Assembly: GCA_964649195.1 (NCBI GenBank)
Contig: CAZYPK010000083.1
Span: 1-22,139 of the forward strand
Reading direction: 5' to 3'
Source: JTS-RE9 sp964649195
Lineage (GTDB): Bacteria > Planctomycetota > Phycisphaerae > Phycisphaerales > Phycisphaeraceae
DNA: 22,139 nt
Under the pieces are notes generated by a model that saw nothing but the letters and a program-made list of their open reading frames with translations, did not search any database and had not been told where the DNA came from. Both the position numbers and the translations under genes were made by a program. This document shows, piece by piece, positions 1 through 8,120 of this stretch (the first letter of the stretch is position 1; each line of letters opens with the position of its first letter).

Positions 1-2
1 TC

Positions 3-18
3 AGCCCGCGGACGGGCT
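3..18. repeat. GC-rich hairpin AGCCCG-CGGA-CGGGCT
   Basis: A 6-bp perfect stem with a CGGA loop lies at the very start of the window. It has no T-tract after it, so it is not a convincing intrinsic terminator. It may be the tail of an element cut by the window edge. Confidence 0.35.
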
Positions 19-35
19 TCGCAAACGAACGGCTC

Positions 36-95
36 GGCGGGAGCCTCGCCCTCCCGGCGGGAGCCTCGCCCTCCCAGTGGGAGCCTCGCCCTCCC
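36..95. repeat. 20-bp tandem repeat, three copies
   Basis: Three head-to-tail copies of a 20-base unit (GGCGGGAGCCTCGCCCTCCC) lie at 36-55, 56-75 and 76-95. The third copy begins AGTGG instead of GGCGG. A degenerate fourth copy begins at 96 and ends in CTCCCGCC at 120. Each unit contains GGGAG and CTCCC and can fold back on itself. No gene is seen in this stretch. Confidence 0.85.
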
Positions 96-138
96 GGCGG
101 GAAGCTTCCGCTCTCCCGCCATATGCTTTTGCCCTGCC

Positions 139-178
139 GGGGGACCGGGGGGACCGGGGGAACCGGGGGGACCGGGGG
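139..178 (+). repeat. G-run microrepeat (G-quadruplex-capable, plus strand)
   Basis: Five runs of five or six G lie at 139-143, 147-152, 156-160, 165-170 and 174-178. They are separated by ACC or AACC. This satisfies the usual pattern for an intramolecular G-quadruplex on the plus strand. It sits 114 bases upstream of the DUF1549 gene start. Confidence 0.85.
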
Positions 179-212
179 TACCAATCGGGTCCCGCGTGCG
201 CCAGTTATTCAT

Positions 213-262
213 GGAGTCCCCCGGAGTCCCCCGGAGTCCCCCGGAGTCCCCCGGAGTCCCCC
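213..262 (-). repeat. 10-bp tandem repeat GGAGTCCCCC, five exact copies
   Basis: Five exact 10-base copies start at 213, 223, 233, 243 and 253. On the minus strand each unit reads GGGGGACTCC, giving five G5 runs separated by ACTCC, so this tract is G-quadruplex-capable on the opposite strand from 139-178. The array ends 29 bases before the ATG at 292. An upstream reading frame runs through it (from 196), but the repeat-encoded residues precede an obvious signal peptide and are unlikely to be translated. Confidence 0.9.
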
Positions 263-291
263 TAGAATATGCAGCCGAGGTTCCACTGCTT

Positions 292-3200
292 ATGAAACAT
301 TACCTGGTTCCCATCTTGAGCATCGTTTTCCTGGCCGGCGGTGCCGCTCGCGCGGATGAGAAGGCGGAAAAGGAAAGCGAGAAGATTTTCCGCGAGCAGG
401 TCGTGTCGATTCTGGAGCTTAACTGCGTTCGCTGTCACAACGAAAAGACCTCCAAGGGGCGTCTGTCCCTGGAACTGTACGAGACGGCCATGAAGGGTGG
501 CGACAGCGGGGAGGTGATCGTGCCGGGCGATGCGGGGCAGAGTCTGCTGGTTGAACAGATCAGCGGTGACAAGCCCGCGATGCCTGACAAGGCCGACCCG
601 CTGACCAGGGAGGAAGTGAAGGCGATACGCGACTGGATCGACAAGGGTGCGGTCTGGCCTGAAGGCGTCAAGTTGAAGGAGCGGGTGAAGAAGACCAGCG
701 GCTGGTGGTCGCTTCAGCCGATTGCAAAAGTGGACCCCCCGGTTCCCCCGGAACCCCCGGAGCCCCCGGCGATTCAAGGCGCGGATGCCCAATGGGTTCG
801 CACGCCCATCGATGCGTTTGTGATGGCGAAGCTGCGCGAGAAGAGGCTGTCGCCCGCGCCGGAGGCGGATAAGTCAACGCTGATGCGCCGGGCCTATTAC
901 GACCTCACCGGCCTGCCCCCTTCGCCGCAGGAAGTGGATGATTATCTCAAGGACGAGGACCCCGCCGCTTACGAGAAGCTGCTCGATCGCCTGCTCGCCT
1001 CCCCGCAGTATGGCGAGCGCTGGGCCAGGCACTGGCTCGATGTGGTTCACTACGGCGACACGCACGGCTACGACAAGGACCAGCTTCGCCGCAACGCCTG
1101 GCCCTATCGCGATTATGTCATCCGCTCCTTCAACGAAGACAAGAATTACACCCGCTTCGTACACGAGCAGATTGCCGGCGATGTGCTTTATCCCGACACG
1201 ACCGACGGCATCACGGCGATGGGTTTCATCTCCGCCGGCCCCTGGGACCTGATCGGCCATGCGGAGGTGCCCGAGTCGAAGATCGACGGCAAGGTCGCCC
1301 GCAACCTCGACCGCGATGACATGGTGCGCAACACCATCGAATCCTTCACCAGCACCACCGTCGGCTGCGCCCGCTGCCACGATCACAAGTTTGATCCGAT
1401 CTCGATGGAGGATTACTACTCGCTCCAGGCGGTGTTCGCCGCGCTGGACCGTGCGGATCGGCCGTTCGATGTCAGCCCGGAAACGGCGGCCAAACGCGAA
1501 GCATTGAACCGCGAACTTGCGGCACTGGAAAAACATCAGAGCGAGGTGCAGGCCCGCATTCGGAAGCTGGCCGGCGCCGAACTGGTCAACATCGACAAGC
1601 GGCTGGCCGACCTTGCCAAGCTGGGCAAAGGCGGCGAGCGGCCTGAGTTCGGCTACCACAGCGCCATCGAGCCGCGACAGGATGCGGTCAAGTGGGTGCA
1701 GGTCGATCTGGGCAAATCGGTCAAGCTCGATCAGATTGTCATCGTCGGCTGCCACGACATGTTCAACAACATCGGAGCAGGCTTCGGTTTTCCTGTCCGT
1801 TTCAAAATCGAAGCGTCCGATGATCCGCAGTTCAAGCGGGAGGTGGCCCTCCTGGCGGACCACACCGCCAGTGACTACCGCAACCCCGGCATCACCCCGC
1901 AGACATTCGCGGCCCAAGGCAAGGCGGCGCGGCACATCCGCGTCACCGCCACGAAGCTCGCCCCGCGACAGAACGACTTCATCTTCGCCCTGGCGGAACT
2001 CGGCGTGCTGGCCGCTGATGGGACCAATCCTGCATTCACCGCCACCGTCACGTCGCTTGATTCGATCGAGGCTCCTGTTCGCTGGGCCAGAAAAAATCTC
2101 ACGGATGGGTATTACATGGGGGTGGGCAAGGAGGGCGATTCCGGGGGGGGCGCCAAGGAGATCGCCACGCTCCGCTCCAGAAGGGCCACGCTGATTTCAA
2201 GCGTCACGGATCAATCCATCCACAAGGAACTGGCGGCGACCGAAGCGCAGATCGCCAAGGTGCGATCGCAGGTCTCGGCGCTGCCCGCGCGTGGCGTCGT
2301 CTATGCAGGCGCCATCCACACCGGCGGCGGCTCGTTCGTCGGCAGGGGGGCGATGGGCGGCAAGCCTCGTGACATCCGCATTCTCGCGCGCGGCGAGGTG
2401 ACGCTGCCCGGCGCGCCGGTCTCCCCCGGCACGCTTGGCTTTGTGCCCGATGCCGAGTACCGGTTCAACCTGCCGGCCGATCACAAGGAGGGCGACCGCC
2501 GTGTCGCGCTGGCGAAATGGCTGACGCGCCCTGATCATCCGCTGACCTGGCGTTCGATCGTCAATCGCATCTGGCTCTACCACATGGGCCGGGGCATCGT
2601 CGATTCACCCAATGATTTTGGCCGCATGGGTCAGTTACCCACGCACCCGGAATTGCTGGACTGGCTGGCGATGGAGTTCCGCGACAACGGGCAGTCCTTC
2701 AAGAGGCTGCACAAGCTGATCATGATGAGCAGCGTGTATCGCCAGTCATCGAACCACAACGAAAGCAATGCCCGGGTCGATGGCGGCAATGAATACTACT
2801 GGCGCGCCAACCGCCGCCGGCTCGAAGCGGAGGCGATCCGCGACAGCGTGCTGCTCGTTTCGGGAAAGCTCGACGCCACGATGGGCGGTCCGGGGTTCTG
2901 GACGTTTGTGCTGGAGAAGCCCGAGCACTCGCCTCATTACCAGTATCACAAGCAGGATCCCGACGATCCCAGGACCTTCCGCCGGTCGGTTTATCGGTTC
3001 ATCGTCCGATCGGCGCCGGACCCGCTGGCGGAAACGCTCGACTGCGCGGACCCGTCGCAGCAGGTTGAGAAACGCAATGAAACGATCACCGCGCTCCAGG
3101 CCCTGGCGATGATGAACAACCCGTTCATGATCACGATGGCGGAGCATTTCGCGGCGAGGCTCAAGGGCGTCAGTCCGGACATCGCGGTGCAGATCACTCA

Positions 3201-3336
3201 GGCGTATCGTCTGGCCATCGGCCGCGCCCCGACCGCGACGGAACATGAGGCCATGCTGGCTTACGCGAAGGAGTTCGGCATGGCCAACGCCTGCCGGGTG
3301 ATGTTCAACCTGAATGAGTTCGTGTTTGTGGATTGA
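292..3336 (+). CDS. Secreted PSCyt-type DUF1549/DUF1553 protein with central discoidin-like domain
   Basis: A 1014-residue exported protein of the planctomycete cytochrome-like family. The start at 292 is chosen because it begins directly with a signal peptide (MKHYLVPILSIVFLAGG, cleavage likely after ARA-21). A GAGG lies 11 bases upstream. A haem-binding CxxCH (C45, C48, H49) with a KPAMP segment near residue 97 marks the PSCyt1 domain. A Pro-rich linker (about 147-163) precedes DUF1549 (about 168-370), which carries a second CxxCH at C359-H363. A region at about 465-590 (VQVDLGKSVKLDQIVIVG) resembles F5/8 type C carbohydrate-binding domains. DUF1553 fills about 730-990. These proteins are usually paired with a DUF1501 gene, as here, 60 bases downstream. 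A role in envelope polysaccharide handling is often suggested but unproven. Confidence 0.93.
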   Translation: MKHYLVPILSIVFLAGGAARADEKAEKESEKIFREQVVSILELNCVRCHNEKTSKGRLSLELYETAMKGGDSGEVIVPGDAGQSLLVEQISGDKPAMPDKADPLTREEVKAIRDWIDKGAVWPEGVKLKERVKKTSGWWSLQPIAKVDPPVPPEPPEPPAIQGADAQWVRTPIDAFVMAKLREKRLSPAPEADKSTLMRRAYYDLTGLPPSPQEVDDYLKDEDPAAYEKLLDRLLASPQYGERWARHWLDVVHYGDTHGYDKDQLRRNAWPYRDYVIRSFNEDKNYTRFVHEQIAGDVLYPDTTDGITAMGFISAGPWDLIGHAEVPESKIDGKVARNLDRDDMVRNTIESFTSTTVGCARCHDHKFDPISMEDYYSLQAVFAALDRADRPFDVSPETAAKREALNRELAALEKHQSEVQARIRKLAGAELVNIDKRLADLAKLGKGGERPEFGYHSAIEPRQDAVKWVQVDLGKSVKLDQIVIVGCHDMFNNIGAGFGFPVRFKIEASDDPQFKREVALLADHTASDYRNPGITPQTFAAQGKAARHIRVTATKLAPRQNDFIFALAELGVLAADGTNPAFTATVTSLDSIEAPVRWARKNLTDGYYMGVGKEGDSGGGAKEIATLRSRRATLISSVTDQSIHKELAATEAQIAKVRSQVSALPARGVVYAGAIHTGGGSFVGRGAMGGKPRDIRILARGEVTLPGAPVSPGTLGFVPDAEYRFNLPADHKEGDRRVALAKWLTRPDHPLTWRSIVNRIWLYHMGRGIVDSPNDFGRMGQLPTHPELLDWLAMEFRDNGQSFKRLHKLIMMSSVYRQSSNHNESNARVDGGNEYYWRANRRRLEAEAIRDSVLLVSGKLDATMGGPGFWTFVLEKPEHSPHYQYHKQDPDDPRTFRRSVYRFIVRSAPDPLAETLDCADPSQQVEKRNETITALQALAMMNNPFMITMAEHFAARLKGVSPDIAVQITQAYRLAIGRAPTATEHEAMLAYAKEFGMANACRVMFNLNEFVFVD

Positions 3337-3396
3337 GGCTGTTCGTGCCACGCGAAGGTGGCTGTCCGCGAGGTCGTTGCCGTCAAGGATCATTCC

Positions 3397-4893
3397 ATGC
3401 TTACCCGACGTGAAATGCTTTTCCGCTCCGGCGGCGGCCTGGGTGCGATCGCCCTGGCCGACATGCTCATGACCGAAGGCGCACTCGCCGCCACGCCTGC
3501 CGCCTCCACTTTGCCCGGCTCCTCGCCGCTGTCCAACCGCGGAGGCGTGGTCAAGGTGCTTCATCATCCGCCCAAGGCCAGGCGCGTCGTTCAACTCTTC
3601 ATGGCCGGCGCCGCCAGCCACCTGGACACCTTCGACCACAAGCCCGCGCTCATCAGGCATCACGGTGAAAAGTCGGACTTCGGCGAACATGTCGAGGCAT
3701 TCCAGAACGGCCTTGGCCCCTGGATGAAATCCCCCTTCGGTTTCAAACCCTACGGTCAGTCCGGCAAGATGCTCAGCGATGTCGTCGCCCCCCTTGGCGA
3801 CTGCGTTGACGACATGGCCTTCGTTCACAACCTGGTGGGCAAGACCGGCGTACACAGCCAGGCCACCTACCTCCAGGCCACCGGGTTCCAACTCCCCGGT
3901 TTCCCCGGCATGGGGGCGTGGGTCAGCTACGGGCTGGGCAGCATGAATGAAAACCTGCCCACCTTCGTGGTCCTGCCCGATCATCGCGGCTTCGGTTCCA
4001 ATGGCCCCAAGAACTGGTCGGCGGCATTCCTGCCCGCCCAGCATCAAGGCACCATCATCCGTCCCGGCATCGCCAATCCCATCGCCGATCTCTTCCCCGC
4101 TCATGGCGACTACATCACCGACAAGAGCAGCGGCGCCGCGCTCAAACTGATGAGGCAGCTCAACGAACAGCATCGCGCGACCCGCGAAGGCGATTCGCGC
4201 CTCGATGCACGCATCCGCTCGTACGAACTGGCGGCCCAGATGCAGCTATCGGCGCCGGAGGCGCTCGATATTTCCAAAGAGCCGCAATACATCCTCGACA
4301 TGTACGGACTGGGGCACAACAAGACGACCTTCGACAAGGAGATCAATCCCATCGAGGAGGCGGATTACTTTGGCCGCAAGTGTCTGGTCGCCCGCCGGCT
4401 GCTGGAGCGCGGCGTCCGCTTCGTGCAGGTCTGGTCGGGCTGCGACAACGGCTTCCCCCGCCGCAACTGGGACAGCCACGAGGACATCAAACGCGATCAC
4501 GGTCCGCTCTCCTGGGGCATGGCGATCGGAGCCTCGGCGCTCATCAGGGACCTGAAGCAGCGCGGCATGTTGGAGGACACCATCATCCTCTGGACCACCG
4601 AGTTCGGCCGAATGCCTTCCACGCAAGGCAGCGGCGGACGCGACCACAACCCCTACGTCTTCACCAACTGGCTGGCCGGCGGCGGCGTCAAGGGCGGCGT
4701 CACCGTCGGCGAATCGGATCAGTGGGGCTACAAACCCGTCGATCGCCTGAACCCGACCCAGGTCTATGACATCCACGCCACCATCATGCACCTGCTGGGC
4801 ATCGACCACGAAAAGCTGACCGTGCGCCACAACGGCATCGACCGCAGGCTCACCGATGTGCATGGGCATGTCATCAAGGGATTGCTCGCGTGA
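3397..4893 (+). CDS. Tat-exported DUF1501 protein
   Basis: A 498-residue DUF1501 protein, a family in the alkaline phosphatase/sulfatase superfamily. The ATG at 3397 has a good ribosome site (AAGGA at 3385-3389) and begins MLTRREMLFRSGGG, a twin-arginine signal. An in-frame GTG at 3358 would add 13 residues ahead of that signal and is less likely. Family landmarks are FMAGAASHLDTFDHKP (residues 68-83), TEFGRMP near 402, RDHNP near 415 and a C-terminal HLLGIDHEKL segment. DUF1501 genes typically follow DUF1549/DUF1553 genes, and the two are probably one operon. The substrate is unknown. The transcript probably ends at the inverted repeat or terminator after 4907. Confidence 0.93.
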   Translation: MLTRREMLFRSGGGLGAIALADMLMTEGALAATPAASTLPGSSPLSNRGGVVKVLHHPPKARRVVQLFMAGAASHLDTFDHKPALIRHHGEKSDFGEHVEAFQNGLGPWMKSPFGFKPYGQSGKMLSDVVAPLGDCVDDMAFVHNLVGKTGVHSQATYLQATGFQLPGFPGMGAWVSYGLGSMNENLPTFVVLPDHRGFGSNGPKNWSAAFLPAQHQGTIIRPGIANPIADLFPAHGDYITDKSSGAALKLMRQLNEQHRATREGDSRLDARIRSYELAAQMQLSAPEALDISKEPQYILDMYGLGHNKTTFDKEINPIEEADYFGRKCLVARRLLERGVRFVQVWSGCDNGFPRRNWDSHEDIKRDHGPLSWGMAIGASALIRDLKQRGMLEDTIILWTTEFGRMPSTQGSGGRDHNPYVFTNWLAGGGVKGGVTVGESDQWGYKPVDRLNPTQVYDIHATIMHLLGIDHEKLTVRHNGIDRRLTDVHGHVIKGLLA

Positions 4894-4906
4894 AAGCCTG
4901 AGTTTT

Positions 4907-5066
4907 GCTTAAGCCCCGCCCGGCAGGGCGCGGGCCAAGGGGTGTCCAATCAACAGCGGATTCAAAGTCTGCAAGGGGAATTCCAATCGGCAATCGAGTG
5001 TTGATTCGTCAACAGGCCGCGAATCGAACACCCCTTGGCCCGCGCCCTGCCGGGCGGGGCTTAAGC
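4907..5066. repeat. 160-bp element bounded by 39-bp perfect inverted repeats
   Basis: The left arm (4907-4945) and right arm (5028-5066) are exact reverse complements over 39 bases, beginning GCTTAAGCCCCGCC. The 82-base spacer holds a second, inner inverted pair, AATCAACA (4948-4955) and TGTTGATT (4999-5006). No transposase and no clear target duplication are seen. It could be a MITE-like element or a long transcript-end hairpin. Small frames through it are consequences of the repeat and do not look coding. Confidence 0.85.
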
Positions 5067-5091
5067 GAAGCCGCGCGGCTGGGAACATGAA

Positions 5092-5120
5092 AAAAAGACC
5101 CGCATCCTGCGGGTCTTTTT
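5092..5120. terminator. Bidirectional intrinsic terminator
   Basis: The 13-bp stem AAAAAGACCCGCA (5092-5104) pairs with TGCGGGTCTTTTT (5108-5120) around a TCC loop. The A-tract on one side and T-tract on the other let it act on both strands. It lies between the convergent DUF1501 gene (plus) and lipoprotein gene (minus) and fits both. Confidence 0.9.
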
Positions 5121-5224
5121 CTACAGATTGGAACCGGGCAATCCTCCGGGCTCTGCAACATTCGGCGGTGGCGCGGTGGACGCGCTTTTGCCATCGCCGA
5201 TGAGACAACAAGACAAATCGGGCG

Positions 5225-5446
5225 TCAGCTCTTGGCGCACGACGGGCAGGCCGTGCCGGCTTTGGCGGCATCGGCGCAGCACTTGGCTTCGCACGCCTTG
5301 CCGGCCTTGGCGGCGGCGGCGCAGCAGTTCTCGGTCGCGCAGCAGGCCGGGCCGCCGGCCGATTGGGGGCCGCTCTGGCAGGCGGCCATCACCAGCGAAA
5401 GGCAGGCGACGGCAAGAACGGATGAAAGTCTCGCAAGGATGTTCAT
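5225..5446 (-). CDS. Small cysteine-rich lipoprotein
   Basis: A 73-residue predicted lipoprotein. The start at 5446 has AGGA just upstream and gives a signal peptide with lipobox VMAAC, so C23 would be the lipidated residue. The mature part has only 51 residues but ten cysteines. It contains a 12-residue duplication, CCAAAAKAGKAC (41-52) and CCADAAKAGTAC (56-67), followed by CPSC (67-70). The paired cysteines suggest metal binding or disulfide cross-linking; this is inference. I do not recognise a named family. The gene stands alone, facing the DUF1501 operon across the shared terminator. A longer frame starting at 5521 adds residues ahead of the signal peptide and is not preferred. Confidence 0.75.
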   Translation of the reverse strand: MNILARLSSVLAVACLSLVMAACQSGPQSAGGPACCATENCCAAAAKAGKACEAKCCADAAKAGTACPSCAKS

Positions 5447-5526
5447 GAAAAAGTCCTGTGAAAATGCGGCGAAGGCGAGGCGGTCACGGATCGAACGATG
5501 GGGACGAATGTCCTCTTGCACAGGCG

Positions 5527-5555
5527 AGATTAGCGGTTTGCCAACACATCGTCAA
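5527..5555 (-). promoter_or_regulatory. Possible promoter of the lipoprotein gene
   Basis: Reading the minus strand, TTGACG (5555-5550) is followed after 17 bases by TAATCT (5532-5527), about 80 bases before the start codon. The -35 box is good but the -10 box matches the sigma-70 consensus at only three positions. Confidence 0.35.
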
Positions 5556-5575
5556 GCACAATCTTCATCTTCTAG

Positions 5576-5618
5576 CCAGGGGAGCCGGGGGAGCCGAGAG
5601 AGCCGGGGGAGCCGGGGC
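5576..5618 (+). repeat. 9-bp G-rich microrepeat (GAGCCGGGG)
   Basis: About five imperfect 9-base units with G4-G5 runs lie here, one of them degenerate (GAGCCGAGA). This is the same CCCCCGG-type microrepeat family as at 139-178 and 213-262. It occupies the divergent intergenic region between the lipoprotein gene and the glycosyltransferase gene. Apart from this repeat and the weak promoter, 5447-5786 shows no gene. Confidence 0.8.
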
Positions 5619-5786
5619 GTCGAAGACTCCGCCCCAGCCATCCGAACATTCTGAACCACTACCCGCAAGCCCATGAAAACTCGTCGCCGTCCGTATGAAA
5701 AAAGGCTTCCCGCATTATTCACCTCCGGCCATCCGATTGGCCGATGACCCCTTTCATCAGGTGTTCCGATAACGGCAGTGCCTTCG

Positions 5787-8120
5787 ATGACCGCGACGAC
5801 GACCGCCCACAATTCGACGACCGCCCGTGAATTGGCCCAGGCCTTGGCGGAGAATCGGCTCGATGAGGCTGATGAACTGCTCGCCGGCTGGACGGACCCG
5901 ATGCCGCGCGATGTCGCGCTGGTCGCGGCCGACCTGCACATGAAGCGATGCCGGTTCGTCCAGGCGAGGCAAATCCTCGACGGTCTCTCGGACCTCGACA
6001 TCCACGGTCGCCTCAAGCGAAATGGCGCCCGCAACTACGCCTCGCTTGAGCGGCATCGACCTCAAATCCACCGCCGGCTTATTGCCGCGAAAATCAGCGA
6101 CCGTTTCCGGCTTGTTCCCGCAGCCGGCAACAGGCTGACCATCGCCGACCTGAAGGTTCCCACCACGCCCACGTTGCTCACGCCCGGCGGCGATCCGGTC
6201 GTTGCGGTGCAACAGACGCTGCAACAGCTCGAACGCCGCATCATGGAGGGGGCGGCCATCGGACTCGTCGGCATCGGCGATGGGTATGTGCTGGGCACGC
6301 TTGCATTGATCAAGGTCAGGCTCTTCATGGACATGCAGGTTTGCATCCATCTGCTCGAGCCTGATCTTTCGCTTCTGCACATGTGCCTGTTGCTGCACGA
6401 TTTTTCGGGACCGAACGGCCCGATCGAGCAGCCGCGCTTTCAGTGGTTCGTAGGCCCGGACTGGAATGAACAATTCATCGCCGCGATGCAATCCGATCTG
6501 ATGCTGCCCCGGCCCGGCGTCATCGTGCAGCAGAGCACCGATCGTCAGTTGATCACCCCCGTCGTCCACGAAGTCAGCGGTGCGTTGGACCGGCGCGAGG
6601 CGGATGCACGGGCCCGGGCCGAGGCTTATTACGCCCGGGTGACCGCCGGCCAACTCGCCTCTTGCTTTGCAGGGCAGGCGGATCGTCCGCCGCGCGTGCT
6701 GCTGTTGACCAGCCGTTTCACCACCGTGTTGCAATACGCCACCCGCGACATCGCCAAGGGCTTCGAAGCCAACGGCTGGCGGACGCTGACGCTGATCGAG
6801 CCGACGCCGTATCACCAGATCAGCAGGCTGACGACAAGCGAGGCGCTGGCGAGCTTCAAGCCTGATCTCGTGTTTCAGATCGATCATCTGCGGCACGAAC
6901 ATGAAGAGGCGTTCCCCGCGAATCTGCCGTTCGCCTGCTGGATTCAGGACCATCTGGCTCACCTGACCCGGGGCGAGGCCGGCCGGCAGGTGAGGCTGCG
7001 CGACTACGTGTTGACCTTCGCCTCGCCGCTGTTCATCGATACGTACAGCTATCCCGCCAGGCAGTGCATCGACATGCCCATGATGCTCACCTCGCCTCGC
7101 ACGCTTGACGGGGTGGCGAAAGTTGAAGCGCCGGACCTGGTTTATGTTTCCAATGTTTCGCAGCAGCCGCGCGAACTGATCGCCAGGGTGCTTGAGCAGA
7201 CGCCGCAGCGGTGGCAGGCGCTGGCGCGGGATGCGGCGGAGCTTCTGCTTTCCCGTTACGAGGCCGGCGGTTCGCTCGCCAGTCATCATGAGGTTCGCCT
7301 GGTGTTGGAGGATGCCATCAAGGCCGGGCGGCACGACACGCCTGATGATGCGGACCTGCGCAGGCTTGTGGAAGACCTTTGGAATCCGCTGAACATCGCG
7401 TCGTATCGACAGCAGGCGTTGGGTTGGGCGGCTTCCGCGGCGAGGCGGCTCAATCTCTCGCTGGGCATCTATGGTCGCGGTTGGGATCAGCATCCCGACT
7501 TTGCCGCTCATGCAAGAGGGGTGATCGAAAACGGCCGGCCGCTGGCGCAGTTGACGCGAAGCGCCAGGATCAATCTCAATCTCGAACCCTATGTCTGTTT
7601 CACCCATCAGCGATTGCTCGATGGGCTGGTCGCCGGCGGGTTCTATCTTGTTCGGCGCCATCCGGGCAACACGCTCCTGCAACAACTGCTCAACTTCATT
7701 GAAGAGCACTGCGATGCGGCCCGGACGACGGCCCAGGCGATCGCCACCTGCGAGCCGTCGCGCCGTGCGGAGTTGCGGCAACTGCTTGACGGCGCAGCCT
7801 GCGTGACCTTTGAGGAAAACGCCGACGCGGTGCGGCAGGTGCGCTGCTGGCAAAGGGCGGGCGTGCTGATCCGACAGGAGGTGGCGCTGCCTCACCTGGC
7901 GGACATCTCCTTCCACGATGAGGCAAGCTGCCTGGCGCTGATCGGGCGATACATCCGATCGGAGAAGCAGCGCGGAATGATTGCGGAATCACAGCGAAAG
8001 AGCATCGAACAGCGATTGAGCTTCCCCACCGGCATGGGCATGGTGACGCAGCGCATCGCATCGCTGCTTCGGGAAGAATCGCCCCCGGAATCCCCGGCAC
8101 CCCCGGAGGCTGTCAGATGA
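5787..8120 (+). CDS. CgeB-like family 1 glycosyltransferase with long N-terminal extension
   Basis: A 777-residue protein and the first gene of the plus-strand sugar cluster. From about residue 305 it has two Rossmann-like halves typical of GT-B transferases: RVLLLTSRFTTVLQYATRD, then DLVFQIDHLRHEHEEAFP, then INLNLEPYVCFTHQRLLDG and AGGFYLVRRHPGN (about 590-628). The last segment matches the nucleotide-sugar-binding end of the CgeB/Glyco_trans_1_2 families. The first 300 residues are helix-rich at the start and unassigned. No signal peptide or membrane segment is seen, so it is probably cytoplasmic. The ATG at 5787 is chosen; an in-frame GTG at 5778 is possible, and neither has a clear ribosome site. 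The last codons (EESPPESPAPPEAVR) are built from the C-run microrepeat. Donor and acceptor are unknown. Confidence 0.8.
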   Translation: MTATTTAHNSTTARELAQALAENRLDEADELLAGWTDPMPRDVALVAADLHMKRCRFVQARQILDGLSDLDIHGRLKRNGARNYASLERHRPQIHRRLIAAKISDRFRLVPAAGNRLTIADLKVPTTPTLLTPGGDPVVAVQQTLQQLERRIMEGAAIGLVGIGDGYVLGTLALIKVRLFMDMQVCIHLLEPDLSLLHMCLLLHDFSGPNGPIEQPRFQWFVGPDWNEQFIAAMQSDLMLPRPGVIVQQSTDRQLITPVVHEVSGALDRREADARARAEAYYARVTAGQLASCFAGQADRPPRVLLLTSRFTTVLQYATRDIAKGFEANGWRTLTLIEPTPYHQISRLTTSEALASFKPDLVFQIDHLRHEHEEAFPANLPFACWIQDHLAHLTRGEAGRQVRLRDYVLTFASPLFIDTYSYPARQCIDMPMMLTSPRTLDGVAKVEAPDLVYVSNVSQQPRELIARVLEQTPQRWQALARDAAELLLSRYEAGGSLASHHEVRLVLEDAIKAGRHDTPDDADLRRLVEDLWNPLNIASYRQQALGWAASAARRLNLSLGIYGRGWDQHPDFAAHARGVIENGRPLAQLTRSARINLNLEPYVCFTHQRLLDGLVAGGFYLVRRHPGNTLLQQLLNFIEEHCDAARTTAQAIATCEPSRRAELRQLLDGAACVTFEENADAVRQVRCWQRAGVLIRQEVALPHLADISFHDEASCLALIGRYIRSEKQRGMIAESQRKSIEQRLSFPTGMGMVTQRIASLLREESPPESPAPPEAVR

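Noticed and set aside
36..262. CRISPR array
   Set aside because: The repeats are directly tandem with no unique spacers and no cas genes are nearby.
196..291. Upstream N-terminal extension of the DUF1549 protein
   Set aside because: It would translate the tandem repeat ahead of a clear signal peptide; the start at 292 fits export.
2746..4173. 475-residue minus-strand frame across the DUF1549/DUF1501 junction
   Set aside because: It spans two genuine plus-strand genes and shows no family motifs.
4905..5271. Small frames within the 39-bp inverted repeat element
   Set aside because: They repeat the same PRPAGRGP-type peptide in both directions because of the palindrome; there is no ribosome site or family similarity.
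5757..7916. 719-residue minus-strand frame opposite the CgeB-like gene
   Set aside because: Its His/Arg/Gln-rich composition is typical of an antisense shadow; the plus-strand frame has clear glycosyltransferase segments.
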